Assembly: GCA_033977485.1 (NCBI GenBank)
Contig: CM066987.1
Coordinates: forward strand, 88,816,588 to 88,880,587
Source of the DNA: Hydrangea macrophylla
Lineage: Eukaryota > Streptophyta > Magnoliopsida > Cornales > Hydrangeaceae
Direction of reading: 5' to 3'
DNA length: 64,000 bases
The position numbers and the translations under genes were made by a program. Of this stretch, positions 1 to 10,277 are shown one piece after another. The notes below the pieces were generated by a model that saw only the letters and a program-made list of their open reading frames with translations, was not told where the DNA came from and searched no databases. The first letter of the stretch is position 1, and each line of letters starts with the position of its first letter.

Positions 1-148
1 TACATACACGCATTACTTACTATGATACTTAAGGATAACAATCATCTCATGAAAGAAACATACATAACTATATGTAAAGCTGATATCCATATATTAAAAT
101 GTCAATGTCTCATATATAAAGTAATGGTTTGAGGGCACAAACCCAACA
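1..148 (-). repeat. Copia 3' LTR (inner end only, cut by window start)
   Basis: Positions 1-148 match 32669-32816 without gaps and with two mismatches (positions 8 and 71). The segment ends in CCCAACA, so on the minus strand the LTR begins TGTTGGG. The remainder of this LTR must lie upstream of the window. Confidence 0.95.
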
Positions 149-160
149 AACTCCCACTTG
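149..160 (-). promoter_or_regulatory. Copia polypurine tract
   Basis: The minus strand reads CAAGTGGGAGTT directly before the LTR start TGTTGGG. This purine-rich block abutting the 3' LTR is the plus-strand DNA priming site and matches the usual plant Copia form. Confidence 0.88.
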
Positions 161-163
161 CAC

Positions 164-1634
164 TCACAACCATACAGGATTACATCTGAGACTTAGACTA
201 TCTAGATAATGATCAAAGACCTTCTGTGGCAAGGCCTTTGTAAACGGATCAGCAGGATTGTCAACGGTGGCAATCTTGGTGATAGTCACATCTCCACGTT
301 GAACAATATCTCGGATAAGATGATATTTCTGCTCTACGTGCTTCCCCTTTCCGTGGTTCCTTAGCCCCTTGGATTGAGCCACTGCCCCACTATTATCACA
401 ATAAAGCGTAATAGGTGACAGCGATGCTGGTACCACCTCGAGCTCCATAAGGAACTTCTTGAGCCAAACAGCTTCCTTTGCGGCTTCACATGCAGCCACA
501 TATTCAGCTTCTATAGTTGAGTCTGCAATGCATTTCTGCTTAATGCTCCTCCAACTAACAGCACCACCTCCCAAGGTAAAGAGATATCCGGATGTTGACT
601 TCCTCGAATCTTTATCTGACATAAAGTCCGAGTCAATATATCCTACTGGAATTAACTCACTACCGCCGTACATAAGCATGTAATCTTTAGTTCTTCTCAA
701 GTACTTAAGAATGTGCTTAACGGCTGTCCAGTGCTATAACCATGCCAACGGCAAAACAGATATCTGGTCTAGTGCATAACATCGCATACATGAGACTTCC
801 AACTGCCGAAGCATATGGAATTCCTGCCATGCGATTTTTCTCCTCCTGTGTCTTAGGACACTGGTCCTTGGAGAACGCTAAACCATGCCTGAAAGGTAAC
901 AAACCTTTCTTCGAATTATCCATTGAAAACCTAGTTAGCACCTTATTAATATAACCAGCTTGAGACAATCCCATTATCTTTCACTTGCGATCCCGAAAGA
1001 GCTTTATCCCAAGAATACAGCTCGCCTCTCCTAGATCCTTCATATCGAAAGTACTAGCTAGCCAAACCTTGACCGTTGACAATGCCGCTACATCATTCCC
1101 AATGAGTAGAATGTCGTCAACGTAAAGCACAAGAAAAGCCACCACTTTTCCTTCACACTTCTTGTATACACAAGGTTCATCCAGATTCTGTATGAAACCA
1201 AACGATTTGACCGCTTGGTCAAATCGAATGTTCCAACTCCTGGATGCCTGCTTAAGCCCATAAATGGACTTTTGCAACTTGCATACCAAGTTTCCTTTCC
1301 GACTAGCTGTGAACCCTTCTGGTTGTTGCATATAGATGTCCTCCTCAAGATTGCCATTCAAGAATTCAGTCTTGACGTCCATCTGCTAGATCTCATAATC
1401 TAGGCATGCAACAATGGATAAGAGTATTCTGATGGACTTGAGCATGGATACCGGCGAGAAGGTTTTCTCATAGTCAATGCCCTCCCTCTGAGTATAACCT
1501 TTCGCTGCAAGCCTAGCCTTATAGGTCTCAACCTTTCCATAAGATCCTCTTTTCCTCTTGTAGACCCACTTACAACCAATGGGTTTAATATTGGCTGGAA
1601 GTTCTACAAGATCCCAGACTTGATTGGAATCCAT
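164..1634 (-). pseudogene. Copia reverse transcriptase and RNase H, broken
   Basis: This is the 3' part of Copia pol, which copies element RNA into DNA. RT covers about 1634 down to 750 and includes the WVYK and [10 protein letters not shown] region, the DVKTEFLNG motif, GLKQASR and the catalytic LYVDD box. RNase H (164-700) has the ADSTIEAEYVA and LYCDN motifs and ends naturally near the polypurine tract. Damage is visible: stop codons at 1383-1385 and just after the LFRDRK segment (near 981), and a short deletion with frameshift near 720-745, where sequence between the GMV and HWTAV motifs is missing. The fragments 981-1382, 1386-1634 and 717-974 share one frame, while RNase H is in another. 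Confidence 0.92.
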
Positions 1635-1637
1635 AGA

Positions 1638-3210
1638 TTATAATTCAGCCTTCATAGCTTTAATCCAATGAACTGAATCATCATCAGCCATTGCCTCTTC
1701 GTGTGTGGCAGGATCAGATTCAGATTCTATGGAGACAGCTTCAAAAACTTCTCCTAAGAACATGTATCTATCAGGCTGGCTGATAATCCTCCCACTATAA
1801 CGAGATACCAGTACGAAAATGGGTGAAGAAGTGGTATTTTTTTTATTTTCATCGTTATCAACTACGGGTTGGACTGAGGGCTCTCCTTCTATTTCTCTCA
1901 GATCTATCCTTCCCTTAGGTTTATGGTTTATGATATAATCATCTTCTAAGAAAGCATCATTTGTACTAACAAACACTTTCTGTTCTCTTGGATCATAAAA
2001 ATACCATCCATAAGTACCCTTTGGATACCCTACGAAATAACATACTTCTGATCTAGAATCCAATTTGCTCATCTTTCCTTTCAGCACATGTGCCGGACAC
2101 CCCCATATCCAGAGATGTTGCAAAGAAGGCTTGCTCCCAATCCACATCTCTCGTGGTGTCCTGGGAATAGATTTGTTTGGTACTAGATTTAGTATGTACT
2201 ATGTATGCAGCGGTTTCCAAAGCATAACCCCAAAGGAATAATGGCAACTCTGAATAACTCATCATTGACCTAGTCATGTCTAAAAGAGTCCGGTCGTGCC
2301 AGGTGTAGTCAACTGTGACAGAATCCCATTCTGTACAAGGTGATCAATAAACTCATTAGAGAGGTACTCACCACCTCGATCAGATCGAATGGCCTTGATA
2401 TGTGAGCCCAATTGCTTCTCCACTTCAGCCCTAAACTCTCTGAACTTTTTAAAGGCTTCAGACTTATGTTGCATTAGGTACACATATCCATACCTAGAGT
2501 GGTCATCGGTAAATGTTATGAAATACTCATAACCACCCCTTGCTATAATATTTATTGGTCCACACACATCAGTATGAACTAATTCCAACAATGCATTGGT
2601 CCTATTGCCCTTTGCGGGAAAGGGCCTTTTGGTCATCTTACCATCTAAACAAGACTCACAGACTTCCATTGGTTCGAGAACCAAATCGCCGAAGATCCCT
2701 TCTTTGACTAGTCTGCCAATCCTATTTAGATTGATATGGCCAAGCCTCATATGCCAAAGCCTTGTTGGATTAGTGGAAGGTTCTTTTCTTTTAGATGGTA
2801 TAGTTACCACTGAGTTATTAAGTTCCAAGCAAGAATCTTTAGAAATATTGGGAGTTATCACATACAAACCATTTGATTTAACACCAGAACATATAAAAGA
2901 ATTATTTCTTTTAATAACAACTTCAGTTCCAAAATGAAAGAAATAACCATTATTCGTTAAATTAGAAACTGAAATTAAATTACGTCTCATTAAAGGGACA
3001 TAAAGTACATCTGATAAAATCAAAACTTTATTGTCTAGAAATTCTCAAACTACGACTCCTATAGCAACCGCAGATACGGTTGCGCTAGAACCTAGAGTAA
3101 GCATGATCTCCCCATCACTGCATTTCCTGGTTGATCTGAACCCCCTGCAACGAATTACAGATATGGTTAGTCGCACCAGAATCAATGCACCAAGTGTTTG
3201 AAGTATCCGT
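1638..3210 (-). pseudogene. Copia protease remnant and integrase, catalytic Glu deleted
   Basis: The fragment starts at the Athila insertion point with the protease active-site block CIDSGATNH (about 3165-3190), runs through the pre-integrase HHCC zinc domain (H-x-H then CESC, about 2640-2790), then the integrase core with HTDVCGP and SDRGGEYLS. Integrase inserts the new DNA copy into the genome. After the second Asp the expected QNG-SERRN block with the third catalytic residue is absent: the reading goes from TTPGT straight to sequence before the MTRSMM segment, a deletion of about 35-40 bp near 2280-2300. A further frameshift lies near 2150-2180 and a TAA stop at 1638-1640. A functional integrase cannot be made from this copy. 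Confidence 0.88.
3206..3210. repeat. Athila target-site duplication, left copy (TCCGT)
   Basis: TCCGT directly precedes the Athila terminus TGACA and is repeated right after the other terminus at 28739-28743. Five base pairs is the usual staggered cut of LTR element integrases. Confidence 0.93.
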
Positions 3211-4701
3211 TGACACGAGAAATTTTCTGTGTGCGCTTGTGTGCTATACCCAAGTGTAGGTAATCGTGCAAATAGTAACTGGATAAGACCAGGTCGATCC
3301 CACAGGGAAGGTGTTAAACTACTACTTTAGATTAATCTCAAAAAGGAAAATAAAATTCACTATTTTAAAGGAGCGTAGAACACAAAGTCCCACAATTTAT
3401 CAACTACTAAAACAATTAAACTAAATTAAACTAATTACCAACTAACCAACTAAAGCGACAATTTAAAATGTGTGTTTCTTAATTAAAAAGGAATGTTGGG
3501 ATTACACGAATCCACCGCAACCTAGCCATCTACCATGCAGTTACATTAAAGCTCAATGGAGTACATCCTCTACAGTATTCCGTATTTCTCTTAGAATAAA
3601 GAATCTATAGTCCTTTCATGACCGGGACTATATCATCACAATAGATTTTGAAATACACGAAAGCGGTTTAAAACAATAGTTAAGACTCTCACCTACAATG
3701 GTATTAGTATTGAGGGTGGTTTGCAAAAGTTATTCAAGAAAAAGGCCTCAAGGCTTAAAGTTCATAGACTGTTTTAACAAACTGAGCGTTTGAGGACAAT
3801 TTGATAACAATCCAGTAAAGCAGAAAGACTAGGAATACTGTGTAGAAGATTCTTAAGAATCAGAGGTTTCGATCGATCGATGCGCTTTCGATCGATCGAA
3901 CATTTTCTTCTCTCGATCGATCGAACTTTCTTCGATCGCTCGACTGTGTCTCTGGTCCGATCGATCGAACGACTTCGATCGATCGAACACAGGCATTATT
4001 CTGTTGCATGGCAGAGGCCTGAGATCACGGTTTCATCGTGATCTCCCAACCCGGGGACTACTCAGACATCGTCTGGAGTGTCACAGATTTGTTCTTAACA
4101 TAAATATTCATTAAGGTTGCGTTTGGTTGAGATTTAAGCATTAAAACTATGAAAAACTATGGTTTATCCACTACCAACAAGTAAAACTATGATCTATTCA
4201 GATTTAAACTATGTAAGCTACTAACAAAATGTAAACAAAACTGATATAACAAAACCTGGAACGAACGAGCTATTAATAACCTTTAAACTTCACTTGAATT
4301 CAATGTTCAATCACCAAAACCTACAAGAATCAAAGTAGAACACTCTCTCTCTATGTAAAAACTGATAAAATGTAAAGTGGGCGTCCTTATGGATGTCTAC
4401 AGTACGAGTATATATAGCAGAAACCTAATGCTAGGGTTTTTCCCGTTAACTGCTGCGTGCGCGTATATTCTGATAAAAGCCATGTTCGACACTTCCTTTT
4501 ATCGTTATCTTTCAATCCTTCACACAGCAACTGTAGTCTGCATAAATTACAGCTAAAACACACAACTTATCATAGTTTAATCAATATGCGCATAAACTAG
4601 CATTGTAATTCAAATTGCAGATAAATAGAGGAATTGTAAACTAACTTAATACATTTTCTTCTTTTAGCGCGGTTGTATTTTACAAATACCCCCGCTTGTC
4701 A
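3211..4701 (-). repeat. Athila 3' LTR
   Basis: This 1491-bp repeat matches 27130-28738 and has perfect 5-bp inverted ends (TGACA/TGTCA). It contains a TCGATCGA palindrome cluster at about 3866-3990 and a minus-strand TATA-like CTATATATAC near 4405-4420. Compared with the 5' LTR it lacks a block of about 127 bp near 4487 and carries a 9-bp extra repeat near 3421. Confidence 0.95.
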
Positions 4702-5394
4702 CAACCCCCAACTAGCGAGTTGCTAGTCCCTAGCAATAGAGCGAAAATAAAAACAAGCTAAATTACACTACAGTGACTAGAATAACATAAACTAAGGTAA
4801 AATAAATGAAAACGAAACTACCTACTCACTTTTGCAGGAATCTCGGTTGCATTTAGCAAATGCAACAAGCCGTTACACCCCTAGGTTCCCCCTAGTGGAC
4901 GAGTGTTGTCTCGTGAGGGTTTGCAGCGAATATACCCACAAAATTCTCTGATTAAGCTCAGAAAAGATATAGAATAACTTTTAAACATTCCCTTTCCATT
5001 CAACTATTGATTTAGCTCTACAAACATATCATCCTCAGTCAAACCATGAAAGAAATGCACACGTTCCTCATGTCACCAAGATAAAAATAACATAAGCGTC
5101 ACATCCATGTATCCGTGTGTGTGTGAAATTAATAGCTATACATCGAACTTTATTTAGAGTTGTTTAAACAATCATACTCTCAGAACTGGTAGTTTCAACT
5201 CAATCCTCACATAGTTATTACACTTAGAAATGAACATCCCATAGAAACTTGGCTAATAATGATCGCACATGGTATGAAAGCTTTCATAGGAGTGATTTTC
5301 GGATACTAATGCTTTCATTCCTGACTCTATCAAAGACGAACATTTAAAGTGTATAGTCTCATGAATGGAATACTACTTACTAGAGGAGCGAAAT
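4702..5394 (-). other. Athila 3' untranslated region with polypurine tract
   Basis: The minus strand reads CTAGTTGGGGGTTG immediately before the 3' LTR; this is the polypurine tract (core 4704-4713). The rest of the stretch is AT-rich and I see no coding sequence. Its natural continuation lies beyond the Tekay insertion at 16390. Confidence 0.8.
5390..5394. repeat. Tekay target-site duplication, left copy (GAAAT)
   Basis: GAAAT precedes the Tekay terminus TGTCAC and recurs at 16385-16389 directly after the other terminus, marking a clean insertion into Athila. Confidence 0.93.
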
Positions 5395-6070
5395 TGTCAC
5401 GCCCCGACGTAGCATAAATAAGGAAAGCGTTTAATTTCCTTTATGGACCCATAGGTCGCGACAGTTTGAAGGATCGATTCCATCCCAAACGTCGAACAAC
5501 AATAACAATAAAAATCAGAGCAGAGAAATCAAGGCTTACAAAAGTTTTACTAACTTATTACATATTACGATACGGGGTCAACTAAGGCACAGACCGCCTT
5601 AACACAAAACAATAACTTATCATCTATTACAGTCATCCTTATAAACATACAGTTTAAAACTTAAAATATGCAATAATGATAACAGTTTCTCTCCCAAAAG
5701 CAGCCGTTCTCAATTAGCATAGTCATAAGATTCCTCCTGATTATAACCTGAAAAGCCTGAACACGAATGTCCAGGACGCATCAACGTCGTCAGCTTCAAG
5801 AAGCTGGTGAGTATTAAAAACATAACTTTGAATGTAAAACATACCCATTTACCTTTTTCCACTTTTCAGTTTTGTTAAAACAACAGTTTAACCATAGGAA
5901 GATTTCAATTGTAAAAGTAACAGGGAATATATTTAAGAATCGTTCATTCATTTAAAACAAATGATCGTGTATGAGACAATGCACCACACTCATCTTACCG
6001 ACTCTTTTCTCTCGACAAAACACAACAACCCACTATCTCACTCCAGTATCTTTGAAACACTAAGGTAGCC

Positions 6071-6420
6071 ACACTTTAGCAACGGGGTGCCAGGGAATGT
6101 CCAGTTTGCCTCACACTTTGGTCCGGGGTACCAAAGAGTGTCCAATGCCTCACACTTTGAATACCTAAACCGCCATGCAAATACCGGAGGAACCCTCACG
6201 CAGTATCCAAACTCGGGTATCAGGGAGTGTCCGTAGGCCACACTTTAGCACTACCATGGGTGCCAGGGAATGTCCGAGTTCGGCGTCACACACTTTAACG
6301 CTACCATGGGCGCCAGGGAGTGTCCAATTTTGCCACCGTCGTATTACAAAGATACTCTCACCGCAATCTCAACACGTCACACTTTGGTACACCATAACCA
6401 GGGAGTGTCCACCACACAAT
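6071..6420. repeat. Degenerate CACACTTT...AGGGAGTGTCC repeats inside the Tekay LTR
   Basis: Six copies of a motif opening CACACTTT and closing near AGGGA(A/G)TGTCC occur at uneven spacing of about 40-90 bp. The same series is present in the other LTR at about 14122-14471, so it is part of the element. Confidence 0.8.
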
Positions 6421-6733
6421 CTCAATCTCAATCTCATACTCATACTCTTCCCACACTGACCATTACTCTTTTCCACACTGACCGACACCCACATGCATGT
6501 ACCACTGACTCCACATGTATGTCATGAATTTTAAACATAAAGGAATTCGCCGAATTAAAGGAACAACGTACGCAGGGGGATTGATAAGTCATAATACATC
6601 GTTTTAATCTTTCCAACATAACCAATGGTATTCTGTTTTAATAAAATTCCCAAACAGGACCTTAACAGTGCTTTAAAATTTATCCAAACAGTCCCTTATA
6701 CGAAAACACACAAAAACTAGAAACTGCCAGAAG

Positions 6734-7020
6734 TCGCGCGCGCAGGTCGCTTGCGCGATATGTCGCTCGCGCGGGCCGCTCGCGCGATGTGCCCAATTTT
6801 CATTTTATTATACAAACTTCCTTTCTTCCTGAAATTAGCCACCTTGCGCGCGCGGGTCGCTCGCGCAAAAGGTCTCTCGCGCGACCTTCCTATTTTCATT
6901 TTATTATATGAAATATTTTCTATCTGCCTGAAACCACGCGGCTCGCGCGCCCGGCTCGCTCGCGCAAGGGGTCGCTCGCGCGGGCCGCTCGCGCGATCCT
7001 CGCTCGCGCGATCGTGGCGC
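6734..7020. repeat. CG-dense TCGCTCGCGCGA islands inside the Tekay LTR
   Basis: Three blocks rich in CGCTCGCGCGA alternate with near-identical AT-rich spacers containing TTTTCATTTTATTATA, giving a repeat of about 100 bp. The matching region in the 5' LTR is 14785-15055, with fewer and different CG units. Confidence 0.85.
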
Positions 7021-8356
7021 GAGATGAAGTAGAGGCTTCATCTTCTTCGTGGACAATGCACTGTTTCAGCTTTTCATGGGTCTTTTGACCCATTTCTAAA
7101 TCCGGAAGTAAATGAGGCATGTAATATATGAAAATCTTTGTTTTTCAATGAGGATTAAGAATCTATAACCAATTTTGCATGAATCAAACTATAACTCAAG
7201 AATTTTATGAAAAACTAAAAGATCACAAAACAAATTTTCTTATATACTTTCTCATGTGAATGAATTAGGCTCTAAAACTTCAAACATAGTATATATGATG
7301 TATAATCTTTCATAAACATCTCTAAAAACGGATTTTGGTTAAGTTTAGAAATTCATGATTTTCAAGCTATGGAAGTTCAACGTAAAATCAACCATGTTGA
7401 TTTTCAGATTAAGCTATAAAAACAAACTCAAGACATGTATTACATTGGGAGTGAGTTAATAATACTCACTGAGGTTGTGTTTGAGATAAGTGTTGAGAAA
7501 GAGAGACCAAATAAGAAATCCACTTGAGCTTAGCTATGGTGGATTGAAATTCTTCTTCTCTCTCTAAAATACTCAGAAATAAGAACTCTCAAGTTCTCTC
7601 TCTAAACTCTCTGAAATTCTCTCTATGATAGGTGTGTGCACAAAGTATAAGGAAGCAAGGGGATGTGGTTAATATAGAACTCCAATTTTGGAGAACTTGG
7701 AGCCCAAGTTGTGTTTTCTTCACTCTACAAATTGATTTCATTATCTAATACACTAAAGATTTTATTATACATATACGTATTACATATATACCATCTGCTG
7801 AACTAGTTTAGATGGAGTCTCAGATTGCTTAGGAGTCATATAGGCCTATAGGGGGCAAGTTGTATGTGTTTGGGAATTCCAACTTGTGGCATAAAGTTAA
7901 TACATGAACTATAAGCATTTCCAAACAAAGCTTTAACAAATGATTAGTTTGCCATAATTGGAAAGTAATGTATAGTCACTTCCACTTTACGTCAAAATCT
8001 GTAGAAGTAAATGCGGCGTGGACAGTTTTAAACGTAAACTGGTATTTTCGGGGTGCGGTGTTCACCACAAAAATACAAAAAATTCATTTTAACGTATGAA
8101 GTGATTTTCTGGTTTCATAAAAATACTGATTGAGTTAAAAGAATTTATTTTCACCGTTTTGGAAATACAGATTTGAAATCCACACAGGTATTACTATATT
8201 TATAAAAATTACAGTTTGACCCCGATAAGAATTTCAACATGAAATAAAACAATTAATAATATTTAGACATGAGAGTTTGCAATTTAAAATAATCCTACGA
8301 ACACAGATTAAATTTGAAAATTCAAATTAAATTTACATGAAATGCAGGTTGTTACA

Positions 8357-8370
8357 TCCTTCCTCCCTTA
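8357..8370 (-). promoter_or_regulatory. Tekay polypurine tract
   Basis: The minus strand reads TAAGGGAGGAAGGA directly before the 3' LTR start TGTAACA. Confidence 0.88.
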
Positions 8371-8401
8371 AACATGATTTCGTCCCCGAAATCAAGACTA
8401 A

Positions 8402-9931
8402 CTAGTCCTGAAACAACTCCGGGTACTTCTTCCTCATCTCAGCTTCAACTTCCCACAAGGCTTCGTTCTCGTCATGGTGATTCCACTGAACCTTTACCAA
8501 CGGAATGTCCTTATTCCTCAACTTCTTGATACTCTGATCTAGGATCTTCACAGGTCTCTCCTTGTAAGAAATGTTATGACTTGTCTCAATATCGTCATAA
8601 CTAACCACGTGCGAGGGATCTCGTATGTACTTTCTCAGCATACTCACATGAAATACATTGTGGACCCCAGACATCTTTGGTGGTAATGCCAGTCGATAAG
8701 CCACTTTCCCGACACGCTCCAAAATCTCGAACGGTCCGATGAATCTCGGAGCTAGTTTCCCTCTCTTGAGACCAAAACGTACCACTCCTCGGGTCGGTGA
8801 AACCTTAAGGAGTACGTGATCTCCAACACTAAATTCCAAATCTTTCCGGCGTCGATCAGCATAACTCTTATACCGGCTCTGAGCGGTCCTCATTCTTTCC
8901 TTGACCAAAGAAATCTTCTCGTTGGTTTCTCTAACCAAATCTGGTCCCAACAACTCCGTGTCACCAACTTCTGCCCAACACAATAGAGAACGACATGGTC
9001 GTCCGTACAATGCTTCGAACGGAGCCATACCGATACTCGTGTGATAACTGTTGTTATAGGCAAATTCAACCAACGGCAAGTGTGTTTCCCAAGATTCTTC
9101 AAAATCGATCACACAAGCCCTAAGCATATCTTCCATGATCTGATTAACACGCTCAGTCTGTCCGTCTGTCTGAGGGTGAAAAGCCGTACTCATCTTGAGC
9201 GAGGTTCCCATAGCTTCTTGCAGACTTTCCCAAAATCCAGAAGTAAAACGTGCGTCACGGTCTGACACAATCGACACAGGTGCATCGTGAAGTCGCACAA
9301 CTTGTTGTATGTACATCCGGCTCATCTTTTCCACCGGGTATGTCATACTGTAACCAATGAAATGAGCTGATTTTGTCAGTCGATCCACAATTACCCAAAT
9401 AGCGTCATGATTCTGCTGCGATCGAGGCAATCCTACTACAAAATCCATCGTGATGTGCTCCCACTTCCAACCAGGAATAGGTAGCGGTTGCAACAATCCT
9501 GACGGTCTCTGATGTTCGGCTTTGACTTGCTGACATGTCAAACATTTGGATACAAACTCGGCCACGTCCTTCTTCATGCCTTCCCACCAGAAATTTCTCT
9601 TCAAATCCTTGTACATTTTGGTTCCTCCCGGGTGAACTGTATATCTTGACTTATGTGCTTCTTCCAGAATATCCCTCCTTAGCTCACCACAATCTGGCAC
9701 ACATAATCTATTTCTGCACCGATATCCTCCATCAATTCCCACTTTCCATTCTGTCGGGTCTTTCTCTGACATCTTCGCAAACCATGTTTGAAACTTCTCA
9801 TCTTCTTCCTGAGCTCCAATAATGCGGTCAATGAGAACAGGCTGTAGGATAAGACATCCAAACAATTGCCCTTTTCCTTCTTCAGCACTCTCTGTACATC
9901 GAACTCCGCCAAGGTCTCTAACGCTCGCCAC
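8402..9931 (-). CDS. Tekay integrase with C-terminal chromodomain-like tail (frameshifted from RT/RNase H)
   Basis: This 509-residue open stretch encodes the integrase part of pol. It shows the HHCC zinc domain (H near residues 93 and 100, CLTC near 133-136), the catalytic triad in [18 protein letters not shown] and the Glu of the QTERVNQ region, the GPF block near RFIGPFEIL, and a tail with LVKVQWNHH and ALWEVE that fits a chromovirus chromodomain, thought to direct integration into heterochromatin. All three acidic residues remain. The first ~20 residues are an out-of-frame lead: the true upstream frame is that of RNase H (9679-10266), so a frameshift lies near 9850-9930. Translation as part of the normal polyprotein is not possible. 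Confidence 0.92.
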   Translation of the reverse strand: MASVRDLGGVRCTESAEEGKGQLFGCLILQPVLIDRIIGAQEEDEKFQTWFAKMSEKDPTEWKVGIDGGYRCRNRLCVPDCGELRRDILEEAHKSRYTVHPGGTKMYKDLKRNFWWEGMKKDVAEFVSKCLTCQQVKAEHQRPSGLLQPLPIPGWKWEHITMDFVVGLPRSQQNHDAIWVIVDRLTKSAHFIGYSMTYPVEKMSRMYIQQVVRLHDAPVSIVSDRDARFTSGFWESLQEAMGTSLKMSTAFHPQTDGQTERVNQIMEDMLRACVIDFEESWETHLPLVEFAYNNSYHTSIGMAPFEALYGRPCRSLLCWAEVGDTELLGPDLVRETNEKISLVKERMRTAQSRYKSYADRRRKDLEFSVGDHVLLKVSPTRGVVRFGLKRGKLAPRFIGPFEILERVGKVAYRLALPPKMSGVHNVFHVSMLRKYIRDPSHVVSYDDIETSHNISYKERPVKILDQSIKKLRNKDIPLVKVQWNHHDENEALWEVEAEMRKKYPELFQD

Positions 9932-10266
9932 TCTCTAACCATTAAGGTGGCGATCGTCTCACGAGTCTGTCGACTCAAAGCATTGGCGACCACATTAGCT
10001 TTACCGGGGTGGTATTCTAACGTGAAGTCGTAATCTTTGATCAGCTCCGTCCATCTGCGTTGCCTCATGTTCAACTCTTTCTGTGTGAACAAATATTTCA
10101 AACTCTTATGATCGGAGAACAAATCAAACTTCTCACCGTAGAGATAATGTCTCCAAATTTTGAGTGCAAATACCACTGCCGCCAATTCCAAATCATGAAT
10201 GGGATAGTTCAACTCATTCAGCTTCAACTGTCTGGATCCATAAGCGATAACTCTGCCATCTTGCAT
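9679..10266 (-). CDS. Tekay RNase H domain (separate frame)
   Basis: The domain removes element RNA from the RNA-DNA hybrid. It starts at [14 protein letters not shown] and includes the [17 protein letters not shown] helix and the FSDHKSL motif. The usual ADALSR block reads ANALSR, an Asp to Asn change. It is one base out of frame with RT upstream (near 10270) and again with integrase downstream; after residue ~125 the frame reads non-homologous sequence. Part of a dead polyprotein. Confidence 0.88.
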   Translation of the reverse strand: MQDGRVIAYGSRQLKLNELNYPIHDLELAAVVFALKIWRHYLYGEKFDLFSDHKSLKYLFTQKELNMRQRRWTELIKDYDFTLEYHPGKANVVANALSRQTRETIATLMVREWRALETLAEFDVQRVLKKEKGNCLDVLSYSLFSLTALLELRKKMRSFKHGLRRCQRKTRQNGKWELMEDIGAEIDYVCQIVVS

Positions 10267-10277
10267 AAGTACACACC

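Larger units (their letters stand above)
5395..8356 (-). repeat. Tekay 3' LTR
   Basis: This 2962-bp LTR pairs with 13446-16384 and runs from TGTCAC to TTGTTACA. Inside are six CACACTTT...AGTGTCC repeats (about 6070-6420), three CG-dense TCGCTCGCGCGA clusters (6734-7020) and a minus-strand TATA-like element near 7670. The short ORFs over these repeats are not genes. Confidence 0.95.

Noticed and set aside
164..700. Copia RNase H as an intact stand-alone gene
   Set aside because: Although open, it is the C-terminal domain of a broken polyprotein and has no separate start or promoter.
6717..7120. Arg/Ala-rich ORFs in the Tekay LTR (also 14795-15166)
   Set aside because: They arise from the TCGCTCGCGCGA repeats, occur on both strands, and differ between the two LTRs.
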